A stretch of DNA of 64,000 bases from [Clostridium] hylemonae DSM 15053. GTDB lineage: Bacteria; Bacillota; Clostridia; Lachnospirales; Lachnospiraceae. This document shows positions 16,226 through 25,815 of this stretch, piece after piece (the stretch's first letter is position 1; each line of letters starts with the position of its first letter). Position numbers and translations under genes: made by a program. Where the stretch lies: NCBI RefSeq assembly GCF_008281175.1, contig NZ_CP036524.1, positions 186,001 through 250,000 on the forward strand, written 5' to 3'. The notes below the pieces were generated by a model. It was not told where the DNA came from. It saw nothing but the letters and a program-made list of their open reading frames with translations, and did no database searches.

Positions 16226-17845
16226 ATGAACAAAAGAAGTAAAAAAATCGTGTGGGGGACACTCGTTCTTCTGCTCATGCTGGCATGCAGTTCACTGACT
16301 GTATTTGCCGCGGAAGATGCGGCAGAGTATGTACCGGATATGTACGCATCTTTTTGGGCGCTCATACCGCCTGTCGTAGCTATCGTACTTGCGCTGATCA
16401 CAAAGGAGGTATACAGTTCGCTGTTTATCGGAATCTTGATGGGCGGCATATTTTATTCCAACTTTACGTTTGAGAAGACGATCACGCACGTATTCCAGGA
16501 CGGAATCATCGGTGTGCTGTCAGACAGCTATAACGTCGGTATTCTGGTATTTCTGGTCATTCTTGGCGTTATGGTCTGCCTTATGAACAAGGCCGGCGGT
16601 TCGGCCGCGTTCGGCCGATGGGCGGCGGAACACATCAAATCCAGAGTCGGCGCCCAGCTGGCGACTATCGTATTGGGCGTACTCATATTTATCGACGATT
16701 ATTTTAACTGTCTGACTGTGGGAAGTGTTATGCGCCCTGTGACAGACAAGCACAACATATCCCGGGCAAAACTTTCATATCTGATCGATGCCACGGCGGC
16801 GCCGGTGTGCATCATCGCGCCGATATCTTCGTGGGCCGCGGCGGTGACCGGATTTGTAGAAGGGGAGGACGGACTTTCCATATTTATCCGCGCGATACCG
16901 TACAATTTTTACGCGCTTCTCACGATCGTCATGATGCTCGGCCTCGTGTTCATGAAAGTGGATTACGGTCCGATGCGGCTGCATGAGATCAACGCGGCAA
17001 AGGGAGACCTGTACACGACGCCGGACCGCCCTTATGCCAATGCGGAGCCGGAATCCGGTGAGGAGAGCAGGGGAAAGGTCATTGATCTTGTATTCCCGAT
17101 CATACTTCTTATTATCTGCTGTGTCATCGGTATGATCTATACGGGAGGATTTTTTACAGGCGCAGATTTTGTCACGGCATTTTCCCAGAGTGATGCCTCT
17201 GTAGGCCTTGTGCTCGGCAGTTTCTTTGCATTCGCCCTCACGATCATCTTCTATGTGGTGAGGCGGGTAATGAAGTTCGGAGAATGTATGTCCTGTATCC
17301 CGGATGGATTTAAGGCCATGGTGCCGGCTATCCTTATTCTGACACTGGCCTGGTCTCTGAAAGCGATGACGGACAGCCTCGGGGCCGCCGCATATGTGGA
17401 AGCCATAATGAAGTCCAGCGCCAAAGGATTTGTGACGCTGCTGCCTGCGATCATATTCCTGGTAGGCTGTTTCCTCGCGTTTGCCACCGGAACGTCATGG
17501 GGGACATTCGGCATACTCATACCGATAGTTGTGGCGGTATTTGCGGGAAGCAATGAGAATATGATGATCATCTCCATCTCTGCGTGTATGGCAGGAGCTG
17601 TGTGCGGCGACCACTGCTCGCCTATATCTGATACGACGATCATGGCGTCCGCCGGGGCGCAGTGCAACCATGTAAATCATGTGACCACACAGCTTCCGTA
17701 TGCGGTCACAGTGGCTGCGGTGTCATTTGTTACATATATTGTGGCCGGGTTCGTCCAGTCGGCATGGATCGCGCTGCCGGTGGGAGTTGTCTTAATGCTC
17801 CTTGTTCTGTTCGTGATCAGGGTCGGAAACGTGGACAAAGTATAG
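16226..17845 (+). CDS. NhaC-family Na+/H+ antiporter
   Basis: A 539-residue integral membrane protein. The N terminus looks like a cleavable or anchoring signal (basic MNKRSKK, then a hydrophobic stretch ending SLTVFAAE) before the transport domain. Motifs usual in NhaC-type carriers are present: FIDDYFNCLTVGSVMRP, APISSWAAAVTGF and, near the end, CGDHCSPISDTTIMASAGA. Members exchange protons for Na+ or for organic acids, so the exact substrate is uncertain. The ATG at 16226 is preceded by GAGAGAGGAAG; the longer frame to 16067 has no ribosome site. A zinc-ribbon membrane protein gene follows 42 bases after the stop. A second, distinct NhaC-type carrier is encoded at 36266-37666. Confidence 0.85.
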   Translation: MNKRSKKIVWGTLVLLLMLACSSLTVFAAEDAAEYVPDMYASFWALIPPVVAIVLALITKEVYSSLFIGILMGGIFYSNFTFEKTITHVFQDGIIGVLSDSYNVGILVFLVILGVMVCLMNKAGGSAAFGRWAAEHIKSRVGAQLATIVLGVLIFIDDYFNCLTVGSVMRPVTDKHNISRAKLSYLIDATAAPVCIIAPISSWAAAVTGFVEGEDGLSIFIRAIPYNFYALLTIVMMLGLVFMKVDYGPMRLHEINAAKGDLYTTPDRPYANAEPESGEESRGKVIDLVFPIILLIICCVIGMIYTGGFFTGADFVTAFSQSDASVGLVLGSFFAFALTIIFYVVRRVMKFGECMSCIPDGFKAMVPAILILTLAWSLKAMTDSLGAAAYVEAIMKSSAKGFVTLLPAIIFLVGCFLAFATGTSWGTFGILIPIVVAVFAGSNENMMIISISACMAGAVCGDHCSPISDTTIMASAGAQCNHVNHVTTQLPYAVTVAAVSFVTYIVAGFVQSAWIALPVGVVLMLLVLFVIRVGNVDKV

Positions 17846-17887
17846 GATGTGAGAACTGGAAGACAGACTGGAGGTGGAAGCGTGGTG

Positions 17888-18397
17888 ATGTACTGCCCAA
17901 AATGTAAAGAAGAATACCGTGACGGGTACACCGTATGTGCCGAATGCGGCACAAGGCTTGAACGTGGGTGTGAACCAGTAGTAAAGTCCGCTTCCGTTCA
18001 GGATGGTAAGATGGAGGCAATGCGTCCCGCAAAGCTTATATCTGTCGAGAATGCCGTTCATGCGCAGATGATCGCGGGCGTTCTGGAAGGAAACGGTATA
18101 AAATGCTGGATACGGGATAAGGAAAGCGGCGACTACATGAGTGTTTACATGGGGTATTCTGTGTTCGGAAAAGACCTTTACGTGGACGAAGCAGATGTAA
18201 AGCGGGCGGAAGAACTGGTGGACGGCATTGAGGCGCCGGTTCCTTCCCGGGAGACGGAGAACGGGGCAGAAGAGGAAATATCTGTTCCTCCGTTTTACAA
18301 AAACAGACGTACTGCCGCACGTATTTTAGTGGCCGCGTTGGCTGTAGCAGTTGCGGCCGGTCTCATACTGAATATATTTCAATCATTTTTTGGTTAA
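17888..18397 (+). CDS. Zinc-ribbon, DUF2007-type membrane-anchored protein
   Basis: A 169-residue protein in three parts. Residues 1-20 form a zinc ribbon (MYCPKCKEEY and CAECGTRL). The middle (about 45-115) resembles the putative signal-transducing DUF2007 fold: it starts AKLISVENAVHAQMIAGVLE and ends GKDLYVDEADVKRAEELV. A single membrane span near the C terminus (RILVAALAVAVAAGLILNIF) anchors it. The ATG at 17888 lies about ten bases after GGAGGTGG; GTG codons at 17882 and 17885 are alternatives. It probably shares a transcript with the antiporter upstream and may be an accessory to it, but no function is established. Confidence 0.7.
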   Translation: MYCPKCKEEYRDGYTVCAECGTRLERGCEPVVKSASVQDGKMEAMRPAKLISVENAVHAQMIAGVLEGNGIKCWIRDKESGDYMSVYMGYSVFGKDLYVDEADVKRAEELVDGIEAPVPSRETENGAEEEISVPPFYKNRRTAARILVAALAVAVAAGLILNIFQSFFG

Positions 18398-18415
18398 TAA
18401 AAGAGAGCGTTTTAT

Positions 18416-18449
18416 GAATAGCAGCCTAAAATTTAAGGCTGCTATTTCA
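18416..18449 (+). terminator. Terminator hairpin after the zinc-ribbon gene
   Basis: AATAGCAGCCT pairs with AGGCTGCTATT across an A/T-rich loop; the trailing T run is short. Confidence 0.6.
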
Positions 18450-18473
18450 TGTTAAGGGAAAAACTGGTATAAT
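18445..18473 (+). promoter_or_regulatory. Extended -10 promoter of the M16C peptidase gene
   Basis: TTTCAT (18445-18450), a 17-base spacer and TATAAT (18468-18473) with a TG one base upstream (TGGTATAAT), an extended -10 form. Confidence 0.5.
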
Positions 18474-18568
18474 GCTCAGTGTAGCAGGCTGCAGATTGGT
18501 CTATACTAATGATATATCTCCGGAGACGGAGAGACAGCCTGAATGATGAAAGGAGAATATGGACAGTT

Positions 18569-21490
18569 ATGAGTGTAAAAGACTTACATGCATACGATTT
18601 GATACAGGAAGAGAAGCTTGAGGGGATAAAATCGCAGGGTTATCTGCTGAGACATAAGAAAAGCGGCGCGAGGCTTCTGCTCGTGGAAAATGATGACGAC
18701 AACAAAGTATTTGCCGTCGGTTTCCGCACGCCTCCGTCCGACAGCACCGGAGTACCGCACATTATGGAGCATTCCGTACTGTGCGGTTCCAAAAACTTTC
18801 CGGCAAAAGATCCGTTTGTGGAGCTCGTGAAAGGGTCGCTGAATACATTTCTCAATGCCATGACTTATCCCGACAAAACGGTCTATCCGGTGGCAAGCTG
18901 CAACGATAAGGATTTTCAGAATTTGATGCATGTCTATATGGACGCGGTATTGTATCCGAATATATACGAGCATGAAGAGATCTTCCGGCAGGAAGGTTGG
19001 AGCTATAAGCTGGAGGATGCGGACGCGAAGCTGGAATATAACGGCGTTGTGTACAATGAGATGAAGGGAGCGTTCTCCTCACCGGAAGGCGTGCTCGACA
19101 GGGTCGTTCTCAACACACTGTTCCCGGATACGTCCTACGCAAATGAATCCGGCGGGGATCCGGAGGTGATTCCGCAGCTTACGTATGAGCAGTTTCTTGA
19201 CTTCCACAGAAAATATTACCATCCTTCCAACAGTTACATCTATCTGTACGGCAATATGGATATGGAGGAAAAACTGGACTGGCTTGATAAGGAATATTTA
19301 TGTAACTATGACGCAGAGCGTGTTGATTCGGAGATTAAATTCCAGCAGCCGTTTGAGCAGATGAAGGAAGTGACGATACCGTACTCCATAGCCAGTGACG
19401 AGCCCCAGGAGGACAATACGTATCTGTCCTATAATAAAGTCATAGGCACAAGCCTGGACCGGGAACTGTATCTGGCCTTTCAGATACTGGACTACGCACT
19501 GCTGTCAGCCCCCGGAGCGCCGCTTAAGAAAGAACTGACCGATGCGGGGATCGGCAAGGATATTATGGGGTCCTATGACAATGGGATCTACCAGCCGATT
19601 TTCTCTGTGATCGCAAAGAACGCCAATACAGAACAGAAGGAAGCGTTTATTGAAGTGATCGAGAATGTGCTCACCGGTATTGTAGAGAAGGGGCTTGATA
19701 CGAAGGCTCTGGAGGCAGGGATCAATTATCATGAATTCCGCTACCGTGAGGCTGATTTTGGAAATTATCCGAAAGGCCTTATGTACGGGCTGCAGATGCT
19801 GGACAGCTGGCTTTATGATGACTCCAGGCCGTTTATCCACATTGAGGCGCTTGAGACATTTGAGTTCCTGAAAAAACAGGTCGGGACAAGGTACTATGAG
19901 GATCTTGTCCAGAAATATCTGCTCGACAATACCCATGGTGCTGTTGTGATCGTGGAACCGGAAAAAGGACGTACCGCCAGGATGGAGCAGGAACTGGAGT
20001 GTAAGCTTAAGCAGTATAAGAACAGCCTGAGCCGGGAAGAAGTGGAGGAGCTGGCAGAACGGACGAGAAGACTGGAAGCGTACCAGTCAGAAGAAGACAG
20101 TGAGGAAGACTTAAACCGTATTCCCGTACTGAAGCGGGAAGATATCTCCCGCGATATCGAGCCGATATTGAATGAAGAGATGACATTTGCAGGTATCCCT
20201 GCGGTTTTTCACGAAATAGAGACAAACGGCATCGGTTATGTGGATATTCTGTTCGATCTGTCCGGCGTGCCGGCGGAAGAGCTTCCGTATGTCGGGATCC
20301 TTCAGTCTGTGCTCGGCATCATCGATACGGAACATTATGACTACGGAGAATTGTTTAACGAGATCAATATGCATACAGGCGGCATCGGAACTACGCTGGA
20401 GCTTTACTCCGATGTCACGGATGTGCGAAGCAAAGCGTTCAAGGCAACGCTGGAGATCAAAGCAAAAGCATTGTACGGAAAGCTTCCGGTGGCGTTTGAT
20501 ATGATGGGAGAGATTCTGACCGCATCAAAGCTTTCCGACACGAAGCGGATCAAAGAGATCCTTGCTATGGCAAAATCACGGCTGCTCATGCGGTTCCAGT
20601 CTGCCGGGCATCTGACGGCGGCGCTTCGGGCCATGTCATACGGGTCTCCGTCCGCCAGATTTAAAGATATGACAAACGGCATTGAGTTTTACAGAAAGAT
20701 CGCCGATATCGAGGAGCATTTTGAGGAAAGCAAAGACATGCTTGCAGAGCATTTACATCATCTTGCAGGACAACTGTTCCGTCCGGACAATATGATGTTC
20801 AGCTACACAGCTTCGCGGGAAGGGCTTGAAGGGATGGAGAGTCTGGCCGCGGGATTGAAGCAGAGACTCTTTAAAGAGACTCCGGATGAGACGCCGTGCG
20901 TCCTTCACTGTGAGAAGAAGAATGAAGGCTTCAAGACCGCGTCCAAAGTGCAGTATGTGGCGCGCACTGGCAACTTTATTGATAATGGCGCCTCCTACAC
21001 CGGAGCGCTGCAGATATTGAAGGTCATCCTAAGCTACGAATATCTCTGGCAGAATATTCGTGTCAAGGGCGGCGCATACGGATGTATGAGCAACTTTAAC
21101 CGTATCGGGGAGGGATACTTTGTGTCCTACCGCGACCCAAATCTGAAGCGGACGATAGAAGTGTACGAAGGGGTCGTTGAATATCTGAAGAACTTTACTG
21201 TCAGCGAGCGGGATATGACGAAATATATCATCGGCACGATGAGCAATCTGGATCAGCCTATGACGCCTGCCGCAAAGGGAGACCGCTCCATGAGCCTGTA
21301 TATGAATAAAGTCAGCGCGGATATGATACGGGAAGAACGCAATCAGATCCTGGATGCCACACAGGGCGATATCCGTGCCCTGTACCGCGTCGTGGAAGCT
21401 GTGCTGAAGGCAGACCAGCTCTGCGTTATCGGCAGCGAAGAAATGATAGAGGAGAACAGAGAACTGTTTGAGACAGTCACAAGTTTCTGA
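18569..21490 (+). CDS. M16C family zinc metallopeptidase (presequence protease-like)
   Basis: A 973-residue pitrilysin-type peptidase related to the plant and mitochondrial presequence protease PreP. The inverted zinc motif HxxEH is seen as His64, Glu67 and His68 (HIMEHSVLCG); the distal acidic ligand region is in VYNEMKGAFSSPEG. Four homologous domains, two catalytic-like and two not, fit the length. Members degrade short unfolded peptides inside a closed chamber. There is no signal peptide, so it is cytosolic. The start codon ATG at 18569 lies 13 bases after AAGGAG (18550-18555), a wider gap than usual; no better in-frame start exists nearby. It is followed by era after about 100 bases. Confidence 0.9.
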   Translation: MSVKDLHAYDLIQEEKLEGIKSQGYLLRHKKSGARLLLVENDDDNKVFAVGFRTPPSDSTGVPHIMEHSVLCGSKNFPAKDPFVELVKGSLNTFLNAMTYPDKTVYPVASCNDKDFQNLMHVYMDAVLYPNIYEHEEIFRQEGWSYKLEDADAKLEYNGVVYNEMKGAFSSPEGVLDRVVLNTLFPDTSYANESGGDPEVIPQLTYEQFLDFHRKYYHPSNSYIYLYGNMDMEEKLDWLDKEYLCNYDAERVDSEIKFQQPFEQMKEVTIPYSIASDEPQEDNTYLSYNKVIGTSLDRELYLAFQILDYALLSAPGAPLKKELTDAGIGKDIMGSYDNGIYQPIFSVIAKNANTEQKEAFIEVIENVLTGIVEKGLDTKALEAGINYHEFRYREADFGNYPKGLMYGLQMLDSWLYDDSRPFIHIEALETFEFLKKQVGTRYYEDLVQKYLLDNTHGAVVIVEPEKGRTARMEQELECKLKQYKNSLSREEVEELAERTRRLEAYQSEEDSEEDLNRIPVLKREDISRDIEPILNEEMTFAGIPAVFHEIETNGIGYVDILFDLSGVPAEELPYVGILQSVLGIIDTEHYDYGELFNEINMHTGGIGTTLELYSDVTDVRSKAFKATLEIKAKALYGKLPVAFDMMGEILTASKLSDTKRIKEILAMAKSRLLMRFQSAGHLTAALRAMSYGSPSARFKDMTNGIEFYRKIADIEEHFEESKDMLAEHLHHLAGQLFRPDNMMFSYTASREGLEGMESLAAGLKQRLFKETPDETPCVLHCEKKNEGFKTASKVQYVARTGNFIDNGASYTGALQILKVILSYEYLWQNIRVKGGAYGCMSNFNRIGEGYFVSYRDPNLKRTIEVYEGVVEYLKNFTVSERDMTKYIIGTMSNLDQPMTPAAKGDRSMSLYMNKVSADMIREERNQILDATQGDIRALYRVVEAVLKADQLCVIGSEEMIEENRELFETVTSF

Positions 21491-21492
21491 CA

Positions 21493-21568
21493 GGGGACAT
21501 AGTAACGGCAGCAGGGGACGGGGGAAAATTAAAAAGTACACGTCCCCAATGACAAAGAAACATGTCCC
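21493..21568. repeat. Degenerate relative of the 1.9-kb palindrome, upstream of era
   Basis: Nested inverted pairs: GGGACAT (21494-21500) with ATGTCCC (21562-21568) outside, and GGGGACG (21514-21520) with CGTCCCC (21541-21547) inside. The 19 bases at 21529-21547 equal those at 1909-1927. It may also act as a weak terminator for the M16C gene, but it lacks a clean T run. Confidence 0.6.
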
Positions 21569-21587
21569 GGATGAAAAAGGAGAACGT

Positions 21588-22484
21588 ATGAAAAAGGATT
21601 TTAAATCAGGTTTTGTCACACTGATCGGCCGCCCGAATGTAGGGAAGTCAACGCTTATGAATCATCTTATCGGACAGAAGATAGCGATAACGTCCAATAA
21701 ACCACAGACGACGCGCAACCGGATCCAGACGGTGCTGACGCTTCAGGACGGGCAGATCGTGTTTGTCGACACACCGGGGATCCACAAGGCAAAGAACAAG
21801 CTCGGAGAGTATATGGTAAATATAGCTGAGCGCACGCTCAATGAGGTGGATGTAGTGCTGTGGCTCGTAGAGCCGAGCACTTTTATCGGAGCCGGAGAGA
21901 GACATATCGCGGAGCAGCTCAAAAAGGTAAACACACCGGTCATTCTTGTCATAAACAAGGTGGATATGGTAAAAAAAGAAGAGATCCTGGAGGCCATTTC
22001 CGCTTATAAAGATATCTATGATTTTGCGGAGATAGTGCCGGTATCGGCGAGAAACGGGGATAACACGGATGAGCTTATGTCGGTTGTCATGAAATACCTG
22101 CCTTACGGGCCGCAGTTCTATGATGAGGACACTGTCACAGACCAGCCGGAACGGCAGATCGTGGCAGAGCTCATACGTGAGAAGGCGCTCCACAGCCTGA
22201 ATGAGGAGATTCCCCACGGCATCGCGGTGGCGGTCGACAGCATGAAAAGGAACAGAAAAGTAATGCATATAGATGCCACTATAATATGTGAGCGTGATTC
22301 CCACAAGGGGATAATAATTGGAAAACAAGGGAATATGTTGAAAAAGATCGGGAGCACGGCCAGGTTTGAAATTGAAAAAATGCTCGGATGTCAGGTAAAC
22401 CTTAAACTGTGGGTAAAAGTTAAAAAAGACTGGCGGGACAGTGAGTTTCTCATGAAAAATTTTGGATACAGAGAAGACGAATAA
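21588..22484 (+). CDS. era: GTPase Era
   Basis: A 298-residue essential GTPase that binds 16S rRNA and helps mature the 30S subunit. G1 is GRPNVGKST at 14-22, G3 is DTPG, G4 is NKVD, and the C-terminal KH domain includes IIGKQGNMLKKIG for RNA binding. Length fits the family. The ATG at 21588 has AAGGAG six bases upstream; the frame upstream of it runs through a repeat element and is not coding. Gene order era-yqzL-recO-glyQS is common in Firmicutes and supports a shared transcript. Confidence 0.97.
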   Translation: MKKDFKSGFVTLIGRPNVGKSTLMNHLIGQKIAITSNKPQTTRNRIQTVLTLQDGQIVFVDTPGIHKAKNKLGEYMVNIAERTLNEVDVVLWLVEPSTFIGAGERHIAEQLKKVNTPVILVINKVDMVKKEEILEAISAYKDIYDFAEIVPVSARNGDNTDELMSVVMKYLPYGPQFYDEDTVTDQPERQIVAELIREKALHSLNEEIPHGIAVAVDSMKRNRKVMHIDATIICERDSHKGIIIGKQGNMLKKIGSTARFEIEKMLGCQVNLKLWVKVKKDWRDSEFLMKNFGYREDE

Positions 22485-22539
22485 AAAGACACTGCCATGG
22501 GAGAACCTAAGCTTATAAAACGGAAGATGAGGTGATTCC

Positions 22540-22755
22540 ATGGAAGACAGATACTGGGACAAATTTACCAGGACAGGAATGGTGACAGATTATCTTTATT
22601 ATAAAGGGATGGATATCTGCCGCCACGTAATGGACCGTTGTGAGGCCGATACGGCTCCTACGGACGGGACATGCGGCGTAAGACAGACAGGTGGAAGAAT
22701 CAGTGAATCAGATTACGGTGACAGGCATGGTGCTTCACGCATCTCCTATAGGTGA
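22540..22755 (+). CDS. yqzL: Small YqzL-like protein
   Basis: A 71-codon frame between era and recO. Its first 25 residues (MEDRYWDKFTRTGMVTDYLY and on) match the pattern of YqzL, a tiny protein of unknown function found at this position in Firmicutes: an aromatic near the start, F..TG in the middle and YL.YK at the end. Usual members end soon after that motif, at about 45-50 residues; here the frame runs on with Cys- and Gly-rich sequence and overlaps the recO start by about 50 bases. AGATGAGGTGATTCC precedes the ATG. The conserved head is convincing; the extended tail may be non-conserved. Confidence 0.65.
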   Translation: MEDRYWDKFTRTGMVTDYLYYKGMDICRHVMDRCEADTAPTDGTCGVRQTGGRISESDYGDRHGASRISYR

Positions 22756-23446
22756 ATATGACAGGCGGGTCGTGATCCTGACGAAGGAACGGGGAAAGAT
22801 ATCTGCATTTGCGCGGGGGGCAAGAAAGCCCCACAGTGCGCTTGTGGGTGTCACAAGCCCGTTTACCTTCGGCGAGTTTACGGTATACGAGGGGCGGACA
22901 TCATATACGCTGGTGTCAGCCTCTGTTTCTAATTATTTCTCAGAGCTGCGGGTGGACGTGGAGGGAGCGTATTATGGCTTTTATTTTCTGGATTTTGCCG
23001 GTTATTATGCAAGAGAGAACAGCGACGAGACACTTCTCCTAAAGCTTTTATATCAGACACTGCGCGCGCTGACAAACCCGCACCTTGACAACCGGCTCGT
23101 CCGGTACATATTTGAACTGAAAGCAGTGGCCGTAAACGGGGAGGCGCCCCAGGTATTTGAATGTGTGCGCTGCGCAGACAAAGAGCGCCCCGCGGTGTTC
23201 AGCGTGTCAAAAGGCGGGCTTGTGTGCAGCGAATGCCAGAAGATTACCGGTGACGGCATACAGCTGCTTGCTTCCACGCTTTATGCGATGCAGTACATCA
23301 TAAGCTCCCCGGTTGAAAAACTGTACACCTTTGCGGTTAAAGAGGAGGTTCTGGAGCAGCTTGGGAAAATTGTCCGCGCATATTTGGATGTTTATGTGGA
23401 AAAACGCTTCAAATCACTGGAAATACTGGAAACAATTGTGCGATAG
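22703..23446 (+). CDS. recO: DNA repair protein RecO
   Basis: A 247-residue recombination mediator of the RecFOR pathway, which loads RecA on single-stranded DNA coated with SSB. The N-terminal OB fold is recognisable from VTGMVLHASPIGEYDRRVV and GKISAFARGARK. A four-cysteine zinc site lies in the C-terminal half (CVRC..CSEC). The GTG at 22703 is preferred because GGTGGAAG lies just upstream; a GTG at 22691 has no ribosome site. The gene overlaps yqzL. A promoter for glyQS begins immediately after the stop. Confidence 0.9.
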   Translation: MNQITVTGMVLHASPIGEYDRRVVILTKERGKISAFARGARKPHSALVGVTSPFTFGEFTVYEGRTSYTLVSASVSNYFSELRVDVEGAYYGFYFLDFAGYYARENSDETLLLKLLYQTLRALTNPHLDNRLVRYIFELKAVAVNGEAPQVFECVRCADKERPAVFSVSKGGLVCSECQKITGDGIQLLASTLYAMQYIISSPVEKLYTFAVKEEVLEQLGKIVRAYLDVYVEKRFKSLEILETIVR

Positions 23447-23449
23447 GGC

Positions 23450-23478
23450 TTGAAAACGCGGTTGGTTAACTGTATAAT
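23450..23478 (+). promoter_or_regulatory. Promoter of glyQS
   Basis: TTGAAA (23450-23455), a 17-base spacer and a perfect TATAAT (23473-23478), 41 bases before the start codon. Confidence 0.75.
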
Positions 23479-23519
23479 AATTAACAATTATGAAACTTAT
23501 AGAAGGCGAGGATGAGGAT

Positions 23520-24911
23520 ATGGTAGAAAAAACAATGGATAAGATTGTGGCATTGGCGAAATCAAGAGGATTCGTATACCCGGGGTCTGAGATTTACGGC
23601 GGGCTTGCAAATACATGGGACTATGGAAATCTCGGTGTAGAATTAAAAAATAATGTTAAAAGAGCATGGTGGCAGAAATTCGTTCAGGAGTCTCCGTACA
23701 ACGTAGGCGTGGACTGCGCGATTCTGATGAATCCGCAGACATGGGTGGCCAGCGGACATCTCGGAGGCTTCAGCGATCCTTTGATGGACTGTAAGGAGTG
23801 TCACGAGCGTTTCCGTGCAGACAAGATGATAGAAGATTTCGCGCATGCCAATGGCCTTGATATCGGTGACAGCATTGACGGATGGAGCCATGAACAGATG
23901 GAAGCCTACATCAAAGAACATGAAGTTCCATGTCCGACTTGCGGGAAACACAACTTTACAGAGATCCGTGAGTTCAATCTGATGTTCAAGACATTCCAGG
24001 GTGTTACGGAAGATGCCAAGAGTGTCGTATATCTTCGTCCGGAGACCGCACAGGGAATCTTTGTAAACTTTAAGAATGTACAGCGTACATCCAGAAAGAA
24101 GATCCCGTTTGGAATCTGCCAGGTTGGCAAGTCCTTCCGAAATGAGATCACGCCCGGTAACTTTACATTCCGCACAAGAGAGTTTGAGCAGATGGAACTG
24201 GAATTCTTCTGCGAGCCAGGCACAGATCTTGAATGGTTTAATTACTGGAAGAAGTTCTGCCTGAACTGGCTGGAGACATTGGGATTAAAAGACGATGAAG
24301 TGCGCTACCGCGATCATTCTCCGGAAGAACTGAGTCATTACAGCAATGCGACTACAGACATAGAATACCTCTTCCCGTTTGGCTGGGGTGAACTGTGGGG
24401 CGTTGCAGACCGTACCAACTATGACCTGACCCAGCACCAGAATGTGTCCAAACAGGATATGAGCTATTTTGATGATGAGAAGAAAGAGAAGTACATTCCA
24501 TATGTCATCGAACCTTCACTCGGCGCGGACCGCATGGTGCTCGCGTTCCTGTGCAGCGCATATGACGAGGAAGAGCTGGAAGGCGGAGACATGAGGACCG
24601 TCCTCCATTTCCATCCGGCGCTCGCTCCGATAAAGGTTGGTGTTCTTCCACTGTCTAAGAAGTTAAACGAAGGCGCAGAAAAGGTGTATGCGCAGCTCAG
24701 CAGGAAATATAACTGTGAGTTTGATGACCGCGGAAACATCGGCAAACGTTACCGCCGCCAGGATGAGATCGGCACGCCGTTCTGCGTGACATATGATTTT
24801 GAATCTGAGGAAGACGGCGCGGTAACAGTACGTGACAGAGACACAATGGAGCAGGAGAGAGTAAAGATCGAAGAACTGGAATCTTACTTTGCGAAAAAGT
24901 TTGAGTGGTAG
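23520..24911 (+). CDS. glyQS: Glycyl-tRNA synthetase, single-chain alpha2 type
   Basis: A 463-residue class II synthetase that charges tRNA-Gly. It is the homodimeric eukaryote/archaeal-like form and not the two-gene bacterial GlyQ-GlyS form. Visible features: [15 protein letters not shown] near the start, motif 2 region with [21 protein letters not shown], motif 3 region with [16 protein letters not shown], and a C-terminal anticodon-binding domain starting [14 protein letters not shown]. Length is typical (about 460). ATG 23520 is chosen because GGCGAGGATGAGG precedes it; the upstream ATG at 23490 lacks a site. A dedicated promoter and a terminator flank the gene. I see no T-box in the short leader. 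Confidence 0.96.
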   Translation: MVEKTMDKIVALAKSRGFVYPGSEIYGGLANTWDYGNLGVELKNNVKRAWWQKFVQESPYNVGVDCAILMNPQTWVASGHLGGFSDPLMDCKECHERFRADKMIEDFAHANGLDIGDSIDGWSHEQMEAYIKEHEVPCPTCGKHNFTEIREFNLMFKTFQGVTEDAKSVVYLRPETAQGIFVNFKNVQRTSRKKIPFGICQVGKSFRNEITPGNFTFRTREFEQMELEFFCEPGTDLEWFNYWKKFCLNWLETLGLKDDEVRYRDHSPEELSHYSNATTDIEYLFPFGWGELWGVADRTNYDLTQHQNVSKQDMSYFDDEKKEKYIPYVIEPSLGADRMVLAFLCSAYDEEELEGGDMRTVLHFHPALAPIKVGVLPLSKKLNEGAEKVYAQLSRKYNCEFDDRGNIGKRYRRQDEIGTPFCVTYDFESEEDGAVTVRDRDTMEQERVKIEELESYFAKKFEW

Positions 24912-24939
24912 AAATAAAATAACGATACTGTAGGTCAGT

Positions 24940-24980
24940 CCCCTTTTGCCGGATCGTGAACGAGGCAGAAGGGGGCTTTA
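24940..24980 (+). terminator. Terminator after glyQS
   Basis: CCCCTTTTGCC (24940-24950) pairs with GGCAGAAGGGG (24964-24974) with one mismatch, followed by CTTTAT. Confidence 0.6.
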
Positions 24981-25018
24981 TGTATCTTGCATCACAGAGA
25001 AGGACGGAGGGTGAAAAC

Positions 25019-25729
25019 ATGCTTCGGAAGATAACAGAGGGAGAGCTTTTGAACATAATAAAAGACCGGAGACCGGGGGAGCAGCTTGATCTGCATGAGT
25101 CGCTCCTGGAGGACATGGATCTGTCGGGCTGGGATCTACATAACATTAATTTTAATAAAAGCGATATACGGAATGTGAACCTGGATAAGGCAAATATGGC
25201 ATATCTGAAGGCTGACAATGCATTTTTCGGCGGTTCTTCGCTCAGAGGGACTGATCTGTCGGGCGCATACCTGCATTCGGCAGACCTGCGCGGGTGTGAT
25301 ATGACTGGTGCGGATATCCGCGGGGCAGATATGTTTGCGTCTGCTCTGGAGCACACAGTTCTGACAGATGTTAAAACAGATGATAAAACGAAGTATTTTC
25401 ACTTATACTGCCCTGAAAAAGGGCCTTTTATCGGATGGAAGGTCTGCTTTGGCAGACGTATCGTCCAGCTTCTCGTACCGGAGGATGCAAGAAGGATCTC
25501 CGGCACGACGAATGAAGTGAAATGTGACAAGGCGAAAGTCCTGACGATCAAAAGTGTGGATTATCGTGAAAGCTATAAAGAGGCACATTCATACGTGGAT
25601 GAGAACTTCGTATACCGAGCGGGTGAGATGGTCTATGCAGAAAATTTTAATCCTGACCGTTTTCTGGATTCGGCGGGAGGAATACATATCTGGCTGACAA
25701 GAGAAGAAGCCATCGCATATCTCGGCTGA
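25019..25729 (+). CDS. Pentapeptide-repeat protein
   Basis: A 236-residue protein. Residues about 30-115 are tandem pentapeptide repeats of the A(D/N)LxX type (for example DLSGWDLHNINF, NVNLDKANMAYL, GTDLSGAYLHSADLRGCDM), which fold as a right-handed quadrilateral beta-helix. The C-terminal half is a separate domain (FIGWKVCFGRRIVQLLVPEDARR..) that ends in IHIWLTREEAIAYLG; similar tails occur on pentapeptide proteins of unknown function in gut Clostridia. The ATG at 25019 has GGAGGGTG upstream; two in-frame earlier starts lie inside the glyQS terminator. The role is unknown; there is no toxin-resistance or secretion partner nearby. Confidence 0.8.
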   Translation: MLRKITEGELLNIIKDRRPGEQLDLHESLLEDMDLSGWDLHNINFNKSDIRNVNLDKANMAYLKADNAFFGGSSLRGTDLSGAYLHSADLRGCDMTGADIRGADMFASALEHTVLTDVKTDDKTKYFHLYCPEKGPFIGWKVCFGRRIVQLLVPEDARRISGTTNEVKCDKAKVLTIKSVDYRESYKEAHSYVDENFVYRAGEMVYAENFNPDRFLDSAGGIHIWLTREEAIAYLG

Positions 25730-25743
25730 GGAATGATAACAGT

Positions 25744-25783
25744 AAGAAACCGGCATACATGCGCTGTATGCCGGTTTCTTTAT
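25744..25783. terminator. Two-way terminator between the pentapeptide and SstT-like genes
   Basis: AAGAAACCGGCATACA pairs with TGTATGCCGGTTTCTT; the gene on each side ends near it. Confidence 0.8.
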
Positions 25784-25815
25784 AAAAATATTCTTTTGTA
25801 CTTCAGCTTTTACTT

